Assembly (NCBI GenBank): GCA_018992685.1
Contig: JACVGT010000028.1
Coordinates: 1 to 29,885, forward strand
Source: Theionarchaea archaeon
GTDB taxonomy: Archaea; Methanobacteriota_B; Thermococci; Methanofastidiosales; SZ-28-30
DNA: 29,885 bases
Direction of reading: 5' to 3'
The notes below the pieces were generated by a model. The model saw only the letters and a list, made by a program, of their open reading frames with translations. It did not search any database and was not told where the DNA came from. Below, piece after piece: positions 15,101 through 21,447 of this stretch; the stretch's first letter is position 1, and each line of letters opens with the position of its first letter. The position numbers and the translations under genes were made by a program.

Positions 15101-15889
15101 ACCTGCTTCGTACTGGCTCTTTACCCCCTGGGGTCTCTTCCTGGTTTCCGCTTCCACCAAAGAGAGACTCTGGGGACTGACAATGCAGGAATAATGCTTA
15201 CCAAGGATCTCGTCTGCAGAATAACCCAGCATTTCAAGGATTTTTGGATTGACGAACATGATTTCTCCTTGAGTGTTCTCCATGAGAATACCTTCTTGCA
15301 CTTCCCGCACGATTCTCTCCGAAAAATCTTTCTGCTCCTCGATTTCTCTCATTCGGCTTCTTATGTGAATAAAAGACTCTACGACATTCCTGAAAATGGA
15401 AAAAAGCGGAATTTCCTTTTCTGTGACGTCATCTCGGCCCAGAATCAGGACAGAACGGTGATCCGGCAGGGGGATTACGGCCCCTCCATTGGGAATGTAC
15501 TCGGTGCAAAGGTCAGGGGGCACTCCCAATCCACGAGCCAGGTGCCTAAAATCACACGGAACCACGGCGCCGTCTTCGGGTAATTCTCTCTGGAAAAGGG
15601 TATCTCGTGTCAGTTTTTTACCTCTAGAAGCGGTTTCCATGATTTCTGTTCCCTTTTCTGCTGGCAATGACGGAAAATGAATAGCCACAAGTCTCAAATT
15701 CTTGCTGGGAAGATCATCCCGCAGGAAAACACTGTGAAATCCTGCTTTCCCCAGCTCCTCAGAAAGGATAAGATGAATGTCTCTGGCATCTACCGTTCTC
15801 TCAAATGCTGCCAGTGCAGCACTCAGAGAAGAAAGCACATGCTTTCTCCGCTCACTTCCTGAATTCTCAGAGCTCGTCACGGTCACCAT
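12173..15889 (-). CDS. Large soluble hybrid-sensor-type histidine kinase (PAS2-GAF3-HisKA-HATPase)
   Basis: 1238 residues with no membrane span. Order: an N-terminal region with possible GAF-like fold (20-180), PAS (about 190-305; ILMENTQGEIMFVNPKILEM), PAS (about 313-430; GIITYVNSTVENLL), three GAF domains (about 440-610, 630-810, 830-1003), HisKA (SDFIDIASHELKTPLTSIKL, phospho-acceptor His1024) and HATPase (N box LLENAIKYSPEES, G1 DEGIGI, G2 GLGLFIAKNIVEQHGG). All catalytic boxes look intact. The PAS/GAF stack suggests sensing of a cytosolic ligand, redox or light signal; which is unknown. There is no receiver domain and no adjacent response regulator, so it is an orphan kinase. TATA-like sequence lies at 15919-15928. 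Confidence 0.92.
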   Translation of the reverse strand: MVTVTSSENSGSERRKHVLSSLSAALAAFERTVDARDIHLILSEELGKAGFHSVFLRDDLPSKNLRLVAIHFPSLPAEKGTEIMETASRGKKLTRDTLFQRELPEDGAVVPCDFRHLARGLGVPPDLCTEYIPNGGAVIPLPDHRSVLILGRDDVTEKEIPLFSIFRNVVESFIHIRSRMREIEEQKDFSERIVREVQEGILMENTQGEIMFVNPKILEMLGYSADEILGKHYSCIVSPQSLSLVEAETRKRPQGVKSQYEAGVVRKDGSTIPVIVSATPLFENGTYTGNLTVFTDQTAQKKAEEEIRVLKEFSENIIQSLHDALFIENDKGIITYVNSTVENLLEAPREEIIGHHWREFVAPDYLEKVKAESSRRKKGASGQYEAALIAKSGKITPVMVGATPLFDHDTFTGVISVFMDLTVIKEKETEIKKRNEDLRLLSRINHALNTGQDLSTILNLAVQEVQKIFDSDIAAIVFLEEDERVRLPCFAASPAIRHILDLEEEPQEIVFNLDRGSLIGKAAEKKRSYLVQEESLGQIFGGALAQGAATSILEKTLMRSAVVLPLTVENEVFGVMIVGSRLVLGQDDFHRMESISGHLAMAFHHAHLDDIIQRTSIELQSHLKEQTTLRELAEKLYTTQTEKEVMDLVGEHLFQLGHEYLAVISRDEDTSARLVYTEPDNLVKKVEKRMEQLTGTKPQLDRISIAERAVYREGVRENIALITQNVLLQDEKEVHPLTMEEFMELWLGDPRYNQVEDLAVLQSAFCIPMYVAKKCRGAFVVASPRILTHHEFVILKTVGQMAGDALERLNYSEALERKSQELKMTNEQLSLLQEINNALNSTMDLGEIFRILVKGMSSVFGYTTPSVYLLSEDKRYLLVKEIDISHRLLDGITKLVGFSPEKYKIPLFEGSQLKKVIDEKCPLITSDITAFLKDYTDKESLRKLAGVLYRMGNVNWVAAFPLTAEEEPVGMLVVGSKKKLEQADINAISGFLDQAVLAIHKARLYEQLREANQVKSDFIDIASHELKTPLTSIKLYLEMIKMGRYGHLAPELEEKINLIQASSNRLGEIIDNTLLSSRKGKKDLEMEMISLSELIQDVISQLRPSWELRKQKIEVRGPYKLSPVEADKTAMWKVVAALLENAIKYSPEESRITAKIYDHEDSVEVAIMDEGIGIKQEDQEKIFQPFVIVPSESEYKRVEERTGLGLFIAKNIVEQHGGNIWVESVFGLGSTFHFTLPK

Positions 15890-15918
15890 CCTCTCCTTAC
15901 CCTACAGACTTGTGCCCC

Positions 15919-15928
15919 TTAATATACC
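15919..15928 (-). promoter_or_regulatory. TATA box of the histidine kinase gene
   Basis: Minus strand GGTATATTAA, about 33 bp before the ATG at 15889, leaving a short leader that includes AAGGAG. Confidence 0.5.
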
Positions 15929-15980
15929 TTTTGTTGACACATGCCCTCTAATAGCTGCTTGCTCCATCAAGAAAAACGGG

Positions 15981-16196
15981 CTATTGCTTTCTGTAGAGAG
16001 TCGAAGCTTGATCTCCATCTCTTTTCAATACTTTGAGATAGGGTCTCTCAACAGGACCAAAAACATCCACCACGATTCCTACTGGCTTTTTCTTCTCCGA
16101 ATACACTGTCTGCCCCAGCAACAATTTGGCTTTCTTCTTAGTCCTGCAGACCAAGAATCGATTGAACCGAGAGATTACTTTTCCAATTTCTTCCAT
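15981..16196 (-). CDS. gar1: H/ACA ribonucleoprotein Gar1
   Basis: 71-residue archaeal Gar1, the core domain without the eukaryotic glycine/arginine tails. It has the pattern EIGKVISRFNRFLVCRTKKK, LLGQTVYSEKKKPVGIVVDV and FGPVERPYLKVLKR; the VxDVFGPVxxPY stretch is diagnostic. Gar1 binds Cbf5 in H/ACA guide RNPs and aids substrate turnover in rRNA and tRNA pseudouridylation. A palindromic TATA-like CTTATAAG at 16247-16254 would give a leader of about 28 nt. It could also be read through from the small zinc-protein gene upstream. Confidence 0.88.
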   Translation of the reverse strand: MEEIGKVISRFNRFLVCRTKKKAKLLLGQTVYSEKKKPVGIVVDVFGPVERPYLKVLKRDGDQASTLYRKQ

Positions 16197-16246
16197 GCTA
16201 TCAACTCTGGCAACCTATGGAAAGATGCCATCCCTTCCCACCACCA

Positions 16247-16254
16247 CTTATAAG
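16247..16254 (-). promoter_or_regulatory. Possible TATA box of gar1
   Basis: CTTATAAG, which is palindromic. Its position predicts a start near 16224, about 28 nt before the gar1 ATG. Confidence 0.35.
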
Positions 16255-16301
16255 TTCTTCTGTTTACCGGTTGTAGTGAGCATCTTCACAATCTTGGAAC
16301 A

Positions 16302-16406
16302 TCATCTGCGCTCCAACTCGCCCCCACATACGGGACACGCTTCGTAGCAATCTGGACAGAGATGTGCCACATTCACGGTGTATTCGCACTCTGAACACTG
16401 ATACAT
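16302..16406 (-). CDS. 34-residue zinc-ribbon microprotein
   Basis: A very short frame with strong sequence character. It begins MYQCSECEY, continues LCPDCYEACPVCGGELE and ends RR. Six cysteines occur as three CxxC knuckles (C4/C7, C18/C21, C25/C28); the last is a CPxCG motif as in archaeal zinc-finger microproteins. One or two zinc ions are likely bound. AGGATGTGA lies about 5-13 bases before the ATG, and a TATA box (16436-16443) predicts a start near 16413. It lies just upstream of gar1 on the same strand, so a role in RNA or ribosome biology is possible but unproven. Confidence 0.6.
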   Translation of the reverse strand: MYQCSECEYTVNVAHLCPDCYEACPVCGGELERR

Positions 16407-16435
16407 GATATCACATCCTGAACTTCTTCTCCCCT

Positions 16436-16443
16436 GTTATAGG
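16436..16443 (-). promoter_or_regulatory. TATA box of the zinc microprotein gene
   Basis: Minus strand CCTATAAC, about 30 bp before the ATG at 16406. Confidence 0.45.
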
Positions 16444-16550
16444 ACTTTGCCGAGAGCACGGGAAAAATAGGAAGTCATGAAGCGGGGACCGTTTTCATCT
16501 CATCAGAAGGATTATTCGCCCCGTATGGACACTTCTCCGATAACCCACAC

Positions 16551-16562
16551 CTTCTTATATCT
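16551..16562 (+). promoter_or_regulatory. TATA box of the class II aldolase gene
   Basis: CTTCTTATATCT is centred about 25 bp before 16580. This favours the second ATG (16580) over the first in-frame ATG at 16571. Confidence 0.5.
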
Positions 16563-16579
16563 CCTTTCAAATGAGGGAC

Positions 16580-17203
16580 ATGGATATACGAACACAGGTT
16601 CTGACTATCGCGAAACGAATCTACTCAAACAGGCTGGTTATCGCTTCATTAGGAAATGTCTCCTGTCGAGATGCATCTGGAACGATCGCAATAACACCCA
16701 GTGGTATAGATTATGAAGAGCTCTCCATACAAGATATCGTGACCGTTGATCTCCAGGGTACTCCAATGCACCAGGGTTGCACTCCTTCATCAGAAACTCC
16801 CATGCATACACTGATTTACAGGAAGAGACCTGACATTTCTGGGATTGTACATACCCATTCGCTTTCAGCCAGTGCATTTTCTGTGGTCAATCAGGAAATT
16901 CCTGTAGAAATGGTGGAAGTAGCGGCTCACGTGGGAGGATCCATTCCTGTTGCTCCGTACAGACCACCAGGAACTAAAGAGTTGGGAGAAGCAGCTCTGG
17001 ACGTGCTGAAAGACCGGAGAGCATGTCTGCTACAGAACCATGGTGTTCTGGCGGTGGGTACCACTCTGGAAAAGGCGTACAAAGCAGCAGCCATCACCGA
17101 GATTGCTGCTCGCATTCACATACTTGCTTCTGTATTGGGAACCCCAGGAGAACTGCCAGAGCATGAAGTGAAAAAAGTGAGGGATCTCTACTTCACACTA
17201 TGA
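16580..17203 (+). CDS. Class II aldolase/adducin family, L-fuculose-phosphate aldolase-like
   Basis: 207 residues. Zinc-dependent aldolase features are in order: ASLGNVSCR (phosphate-loop GN), AITPSGIDYEEL, PSSETPMHTLIYRKRPDISG (catalytic Glu), IVHTHSLSASAF (two zinc His) and LLQNHGVLAVG (third zinc His). Family members cleave fuculose-1-phosphate or make related C-C bonds. In archaea without fucose catabolism they may act on other phosphorylated aldehydes, for example in pentose or methyl-donor metabolism; the substrate cannot be named. The 3' end overlaps the convergent FKBP gene by six bases. Confidence 0.85.
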   Translation: MDIRTQVLTIAKRIYSNRLVIASLGNVSCRDASGTIAITPSGIDYEELSIQDIVTVDLQGTPMHQGCTPSSETPMHTLIYRKRPDISGIVHTHSLSASAFSVVNQEIPVEMVEVAAHVGGSIPVAPYRPPGTKELGEAALDVLKDRRACLLQNHGVLAVGTTLEKAYKAAAITEIAARIHILASVLGTPGELPEHEVKKVRDLYFTL

Positions 17204-17836
17204 AAAAGCAATCCTCGCCTGAGGCGCGTATTCTTCAATTTTTCGCTTCACCAGTTCCTCAGGGTTTCGTTCTTTTCCTCTGGATGCACTGTCCAGTTTA
17301 ATTGAATAGACCTCTCCGTCTGCAACAACTCTTCCCCTCATCCCGAGAAGCCTGATAACTGCCTCAATTTGCTCTCCTGTGTCCTCTATTCTTTTGTGAA
17401 GTGAAACAGTGTATGTAAGTATTTTCCCGGATAGGGGATGGTTGAAGTCGAGGGCAACCCTTCCTGAGGAAACACTTCTGATAGTTGCCCACTTCTCATT
17501 GATTTCGATACGCATTCCTGCCTGTGGCTTCAATCCATGTCTCCTAAACTCTTTGAGAGGAACAGTGGTCACCAGGGAACGATTTCTCTTGCCAAAGGCC
17601 TGCTCAGGAGGGATATCTACTTCTCGTTCTTCTCCGACCTCCATGGTTAGAAGGACTTCCTCCAGCCCAGGGATGACATGACCTTCCCCCAGGATTATGG
17701 TAACAGGGCCATATGACGCATTTGGAGTGTGAATGCCTTCCTTTTCTGCCACTTCCTGAAATGTCGTATCCACTACCTGGTTTGACTCCTTTATTCTGGC
17801 AGTGTAGCCAAAAGTGACAAAGTCTCCTTTGTGCAT
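17198..17836 (-). CDS. FKBP-type peptidyl-prolyl isomerase, SlyD-like long form
   Basis: 212 residues. The FKBP core begins MHKGDFVTFGYTARIKESNQ and contains VTIILGEGHVIPGLEEVLLT and VDIPPEQAFGKRNRSLVTTV, the point where SlyD-type proteins insert a chaperone flap (about 95-135). The domain resumes at ALDFNHPLSGKILTYTV. A C-terminal extension of about 60 residues (QIEAVIRLLGMRGRV onward) is known in long archaeal FKBPs. It probably acts as a cytosolic prolyl isomerase and foldase. The start is leaderless: the TATA box (17859-17867) abuts the stop codon of the MFS gene. Confidence 0.9.
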   Translation of the reverse strand: MHKGDFVTFGYTARIKESNQVVDTTFQEVAEKEGIHTPNASYGPVTIILGEGHVIPGLEEVLLTMEVGEEREVDIPPEQAFGKRNRSLVTTVPLKEFRRHGLKPQAGMRIEINEKWATIRSVSSGRVALDFNHPLSGKILTYTVSLHKRIEDTGEQIEAVIRLLGMRGRVVADGEVYSIKLDSASRGKERNPEELVKRKIEEYAPQARIAFS

Positions 17837-17858
17837 TCATGTGAAGACTGAAGCCGAA

Positions 17859-17867
17859 TTTATAAAG
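17859..17867 (-). promoter_or_regulatory. TATA box of the FKBP gene
   Basis: Minus strand CTTTATAAA, 25-26 bp before the ATG at 17836 and adjacent to the MFS stop codon. It gives FKBP its own promoter despite the tight gene spacing. Confidence 0.65.
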
Positions 17868-19019
17868 CTACCGCTCGCGGGTTTCTCCTTTTCTCCCAAA
17901 AGCAAAAAAGAAGAAGAGCCCAATGCCCACAAGCATACAGGCCAGACTGAGAAAGGCGGCCTGATAGCTCACAACTGAGATGAGAATTCCAGTGATAATT
18001 GGGCCTGAAGCCTGCCCCACATCCATAATCATGCTGAGAACTCCCAAAGCAGATCCATATGCACCCTGTGACAAATCTGAAACCAATGCTGAGGTGGAAG
18101 CTGTGACAGTGGCCAGACCAAGACCGTACAGGGATGCTGCGCCTCCCAGAGCCAGCCAGTGACGATTGTAAGGAATAATGATCAAAGAAATAGCTCCCAG
18201 CAGTACGCCCAAACTGATGGAGGGTAGTCTGCCTGCCGAGTCAGAAAGCTTTCCCATGACAGGCTTGGTGAGCAAGGTGACTACAAGCTGGATGGTAAAG
18301 ATAACCCCGATATAGGAAGGAGTAATTCCAACAGAAACAGCATACAGGGGGAGAAATGTTTCAAGACCTCCAAACGTGAAATACTGGCACGCCTCAACAC
18401 TTGTGGTAATCATGATATCTTTGTTTGCCAGAACGGCCCTGTAATCTTTACGTTCTGTTTGAGGAGCTTGAGGAGACGTATCTTCCAGGAATGTGCCTAG
18501 GATGAAGGCAATCAGTCCCCCTGCAGCACAGGCTATGTAGACGCTGGAGAAACTTCCCAGAGTCAATAAGAATCCTCCCGCAGCAGGTGCCATCATCCTT
18601 CCCACCATGGTGGCAGAAGAGAACAGACCGAGGCGAGCAGCTCTGTCCCCACTGTATCGTTCAGCAACTGCTGCCATGGCTACCGGGCCGAAGATTGCCG
18701 TTGCCACTCCATGATAGAACCGTACGACAGCCAGCTGCCACAATTCGTTCACTATCAAATACATAAAAGGGGCTGTTGCAAAAACAAAGAGAGCGATGTG
18801 CAGGATACGTTTTCTTCCATACAGGTCGGAAAGAACCCCTGCGGGCATACTGATGAGGATACCAGGAATGGTGGAAGCAGCTGATATAACACCAATATAC
18901 TCTTTAGATGCTCCCAGAAAATCAGCGAATAGCGGCAGCACCGGATTCTTGGACATTGTAGAAGAGAAAATTGCACAAGCACCAATGATACTCAACAACC
19001 AGAAATAGTTCCTCCTCAT
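17868..19019 (-). CDS. MFS transporter, drug/metabolite efflux type
   Basis: 383 residues with 12 predicted membrane segments. The motif-A loop GVLSDLYGRKRIL after TM2 (about 61-73) and its repeat GKLSDSAGRLP in the second half identify the major facilitator superfamily. FSSATMVGRMMAPAAGGFLL fits the antiporter-like motif of efflux carriers. Substrate unknown. Proton-coupled export of a hydrophobic compound is the usual role of similar proteins. TATA-like TTCTTAAATGG (19038-19048) lies at leaderless spacing from the ATG. Confidence 0.88.
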   Translation of the reverse strand: MRRNYFWLLSIIGACAIFSSTMSKNPVLPLFADFLGASKEYIGVISAASTIPGILISMPAGVLSDLYGRKRILHIALFVFATAPFMYLIVNELWQLAVVRFYHGVATAIFGPVAMAAVAERYSGDRAARLGLFSSATMVGRMMAPAAGGFLLTLGSFSSVYIACAAGGLIAFILGTFLEDTSPQAPQTERKDYRAVLANKDIMITTSVEACQYFTFGGLETFLPLYAVSVGITPSYIGVIFTIQLVVTLLTKPVMGKLSDSAGRLPSISLGVLLGAISLIIIPYNRHWLALGGAASLYGLGLATVTASTSALVSDLSQGAYGSALGVLSMIMDVGQASGPIITGILISVVSYQAAFLSLACMLVGIGLFFFFAFGRKGETRER

Positions 19020-19037
19020 GGAGCACGATTGGGCTGT

Positions 19038-19050
19038 CCATTTAAGAATC
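19038..19050 (-). promoter_or_regulatory. TATA box of the MFS gene
   Basis: Minus strand GATTCTTAAATGG, centred about 25 bp before the ATG at 19019. The remainder of the gap to 19134 is otherwise featureless. Confidence 0.4.
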
Positions 19051-19134
19051 TTTGCTCATCCTGATGCCACAGGAATGCGTGAGCATTTCTCGCGTGCCGA
19101 ATCCAGAACGTGGTGTCCTTCAGAGCAGAGATTT

Positions 19135-20508
19135 TCAGTACGATCCCAAAGGAACGTGCTCATATTTCGTACCCACCCTTCTATACAGAAACGCCGCACT
19201 CACCAGTATGACTGCTGAAATACCAAGTAACCACAAAGAACGCTCCATCAACGAGAGAATGCTCATCACCAGCAGTACGGGGAGAATCAGAAGGAGATAC
19301 CTCGCAAGAACAGCGCCATCAAACAACCGTGTATTGGGATACAATCCACACAGCCAGGCAGTAACGGCTGCAACATAGAACGATGTGGAGCCCATGATCA
19401 CGATGGACAATGGAACAAGATACAGTGCCTCCAGTATGTACCCGAGAACAACCAGATATACCATGGCAACAGTAAAGGAGAACAGCAGAAACAACATGAT
19501 CTTCCTCTTGATAACAGCAGAAGTGGTAATGGGAAACGTGCTGAGAGAAGAAGGAGCATCAATGTTGTTCAGCCAGCTGTACACCAAGGTACTCAGATAC
19601 CCAATGAATCCAGCATAGAACACCAGAGGGATATCAATACGGAATTGGAATAATCGTCCTGAAAAATAGAAGATCCCGTAGATGAAGATCAGAGGGAAGA
19701 GATAGGAGGTAGCAATAATCTGCCAAGTACCACTTCTCCGGACATCGATAATTTCCTTGGCCAGAACAGGATCCATTCTGTGAAACAGGTTAGTCCTGGA
19801 GAACAGTTTTTTTCTGGCTCGATACACAGGCTTGGTGATGGCCAGGGAGAGTATTGAAAGAGCCACAAAAATCCCTGCTGAGAGGAAGGCTGCCCCCCAG
19901 TCTCCGTAAACAAACGACACCAGAGGAGGGAAGTCCTCTACAGAACCAGTTCCCACCATCACTGCTGCCACCACCAGCATGCCAACAAGGGACAGTCTGC
20001 TGCGCACATAAAGGGAAGAAACAAGGAAGCTCACTGAAACCCCTATCAGGAAAGAAAGAAGCGATGAACCAAAGAGGCGGGCAACTACACCCAAAGAAAC
20101 ACTAAACGATAGGAATAATCCCAGGAATAACGGTACAATGGTCAAAAACAGGTAATAGACGATATCCTTTATGTAGAACCAGGTGAGAAGCTTCCGGAAT
20201 GATATGGGCAAAATAGTGTACATGTGAATCAGCAAGTGAGCATCTCTGAACCAGGTATTGGCCACCTCATCTGCAAAGAATCCAAAAGCACCAACAAACA
20301 GCCCGTACACCACCATGAGAACGTGGAAAGCAACAAGTAATTCAGACATCTCAAAAGCTTCCCTGAACAGTGGAAGCAACCATCCCATGATAACCCCAAT
20401 AACCACCAGAACTGCAGGAAAAGCAAAGAATAGGTTTTTCGAACTGAAATAACTGGTGAGCATCCGCCATTCTTCTTTCAAATTGAGGGATAACAGAGTA
20501 TCAGCCAT
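19135..20508 (-). CDS. ABC-2-type exporter permease
   Basis: 457 residues, very hydrophobic, with about 12 predicted membrane segments in two halves. The first cytoplasmic stretch (LKEEWRMLTSYFSSK) and the loop RARKKLFSRTNLFHRMDPVLA before the second half resemble ABC-2 permeases of the large archaeal kind. It is translated from an ATG that overlaps the last eight bases of the ATPase gene, so the pair forms one exporter. The cargo (lipid, peptide or drug) cannot be inferred. Confidence 0.85.
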   Translation of the reverse strand: MADTLLSLNLKEEWRMLTSYFSSKNLFFAFPAVLVVIGVIMGWLLPLFREAFEMSELLVAFHVLMVVYGLFVGAFGFFADEVANTWFRDAHLLIHMYTILPISFRKLLTWFYIKDIVYYLFLTIVPLFLGLFLSFSVSLGVVARLFGSSLLSFLIGVSVSFLVSSLYVRSRLSLVGMLVVAAVMVGTGSVEDFPPLVSFVYGDWGAAFLSAGIFVALSILSLAITKPVYRARKKLFSRTNLFHRMDPVLAKEIIDVRRSGTWQIIATSYLFPLIFIYGIFYFSGRLFQFRIDIPLVFYAGFIGYLSTLVYSWLNNIDAPSSLSTFPITTSAVIKRKIMLFLLFSFTVAMVYLVVLGYILEALYLVPLSIVIMGSTSFYVAAVTAWLCGLYPNTRLFDGAVLARYLLLILPVLLVMSILSLMERSLWLLGISAVILVSAAFLYRRVGTKYEHVPLGSY

Positions 20509-21214
20509 GGGTTCTCACCAGGGTGAAAAATACATCTTCCAGGGTGGGTCCTTCCCGGAGCAACTCGGAAAGCGTTCCCGATTTGAGTACAGTTCCTTTT
20601 GAAAGAACCGCAATCCGGGAACACAGCTTCTCTGCCATCTCCAGTATATGGGTGGACAGGAAAACTGTTCCTCCTTCTGTTACATATTCATTAAGAAATG
20701 TTCTCAACTTCTTTTGCATCAAAGGGTCAACATCTGCAAATGGTTCATCCAGAAACACCAATGACGGTTTATGAATAAATGCCGCTGCAAATGAGAGTTT
20801 TTGCTTCATTCCCTGGCTTAAATCCTTGCATAGTACATTCTCACTCTCATTGAGTTCCACAAAATCCAGCCAGAAGGCAGCCTGGCCCTCATCAACATGT
20901 CTCACGCCGCACACAAACTCCAGGTATTCAGTCACTGTGAGGAAACTCGGAAGTAAAACAACTTCCGGGACTATTCCCACAGCTTTCTTCACCTCAATGT
21001 GATGGGTTACATCGATGCCCAGAACACGCGCCTCCCCTGAGTCAGGTGGTACCTGTCCGGTGAGCATCTTTATGGTAGTAGTTTTCCCTGCTCCGTTTGG
21101 CCCCAGGAATCCAAAGAACTCTCCCTTGTTCACAGCAAGCGTAAGGTTCTGGACAGCCCTGGTGGGCCCATAGGATTTCGAGAGGTCCTGTACTTCAATG
21201 ACACTGGTATCCAT
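20501..21214 (-). CDS. ABC transporter ATPase subunit
   Basis: 237 residues. Walker A GPNGAGKTTTIKMLTG (about 39-54), Q-loop region VPEVVLLPSFLTVTEYLEF, signature LSQGMKQKLSFAAAF (about 134-148), Walker B SLVFLDEPFADVDP (about 155-168) and the switch His in FLSTHILEMAEKLC are all intact. The CcmA/ABC-2-type sequence fits its partner permease. It is probably the first gene of the operon; TATA box 21238-21246, leaderless. Confidence 0.95.
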   Translation of the reverse strand: MDTSVIEVQDLSKSYGPTRAVQNLTLAVNKGEFFGFLGPNGAGKTTTIKMLTGQVPPDSGEARVLGIDVTHHIEVKKAVGIVPEVVLLPSFLTVTEYLEFVCGVRHVDEGQAAFWLDFVELNESENVLCKDLSQGMKQKLSFAAAFIHKPSLVFLDEPFADVDPLMQKKLRTFLNEYVTEGGTVFLSTHILEMAEKLCSRIAVLSKGTVLKSGTLSELLREGPTLEDVFFTLVRTHG

Positions 21215-21237
21215 GCCTGTGGTGTTCTTCCTAGATA

Positions 21238-21246
21238 CTTATAAAC
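21238..21246 (-). promoter_or_regulatory. TATA box of the ABC exporter operon
   Basis: Minus strand GTTTATAAG, 25-26 bp before the ATG at 21214. The rest of the gap to about 21400 holds no supported gene. Confidence 0.6.
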
Positions 21247-21405
21247 CCTTTGATCCTGGTCAGTCACACCAGAGAACCGCTCTTTCAGTGTCTGAGCTTC
21301 CTTGAGAAGTAGAACCAGATTATCCACCGAAGTTCAAGACCAAGAAGCTGTGCAATGAATCATGACGCAGAAATACCAGTAAAAGAGAGAGAAGAAATCA
21401 AACCC

Positions 21406-21445
21406 AAAAAAAATGTTGAAAAGAAAACTAAAAGGAAAAGAAGGA
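21406..21445 (-). terminator. T-rich terminator of the metalloprotease gene
   Basis: On the minus strand several T runs, including an 8-T run (21413-21406), follow the stop codon at 21448. No stable hairpin is evident. Confidence 0.5.
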
Positions 21446-21447
21446 AT

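Noticed and set aside
14666-15583. 305-codon open frame on the plus strand inside the histidine kinase gene
   Set aside because: It is antisense to clear PAS domains, has no promoter or ribosome site, and its translation shows no family features.
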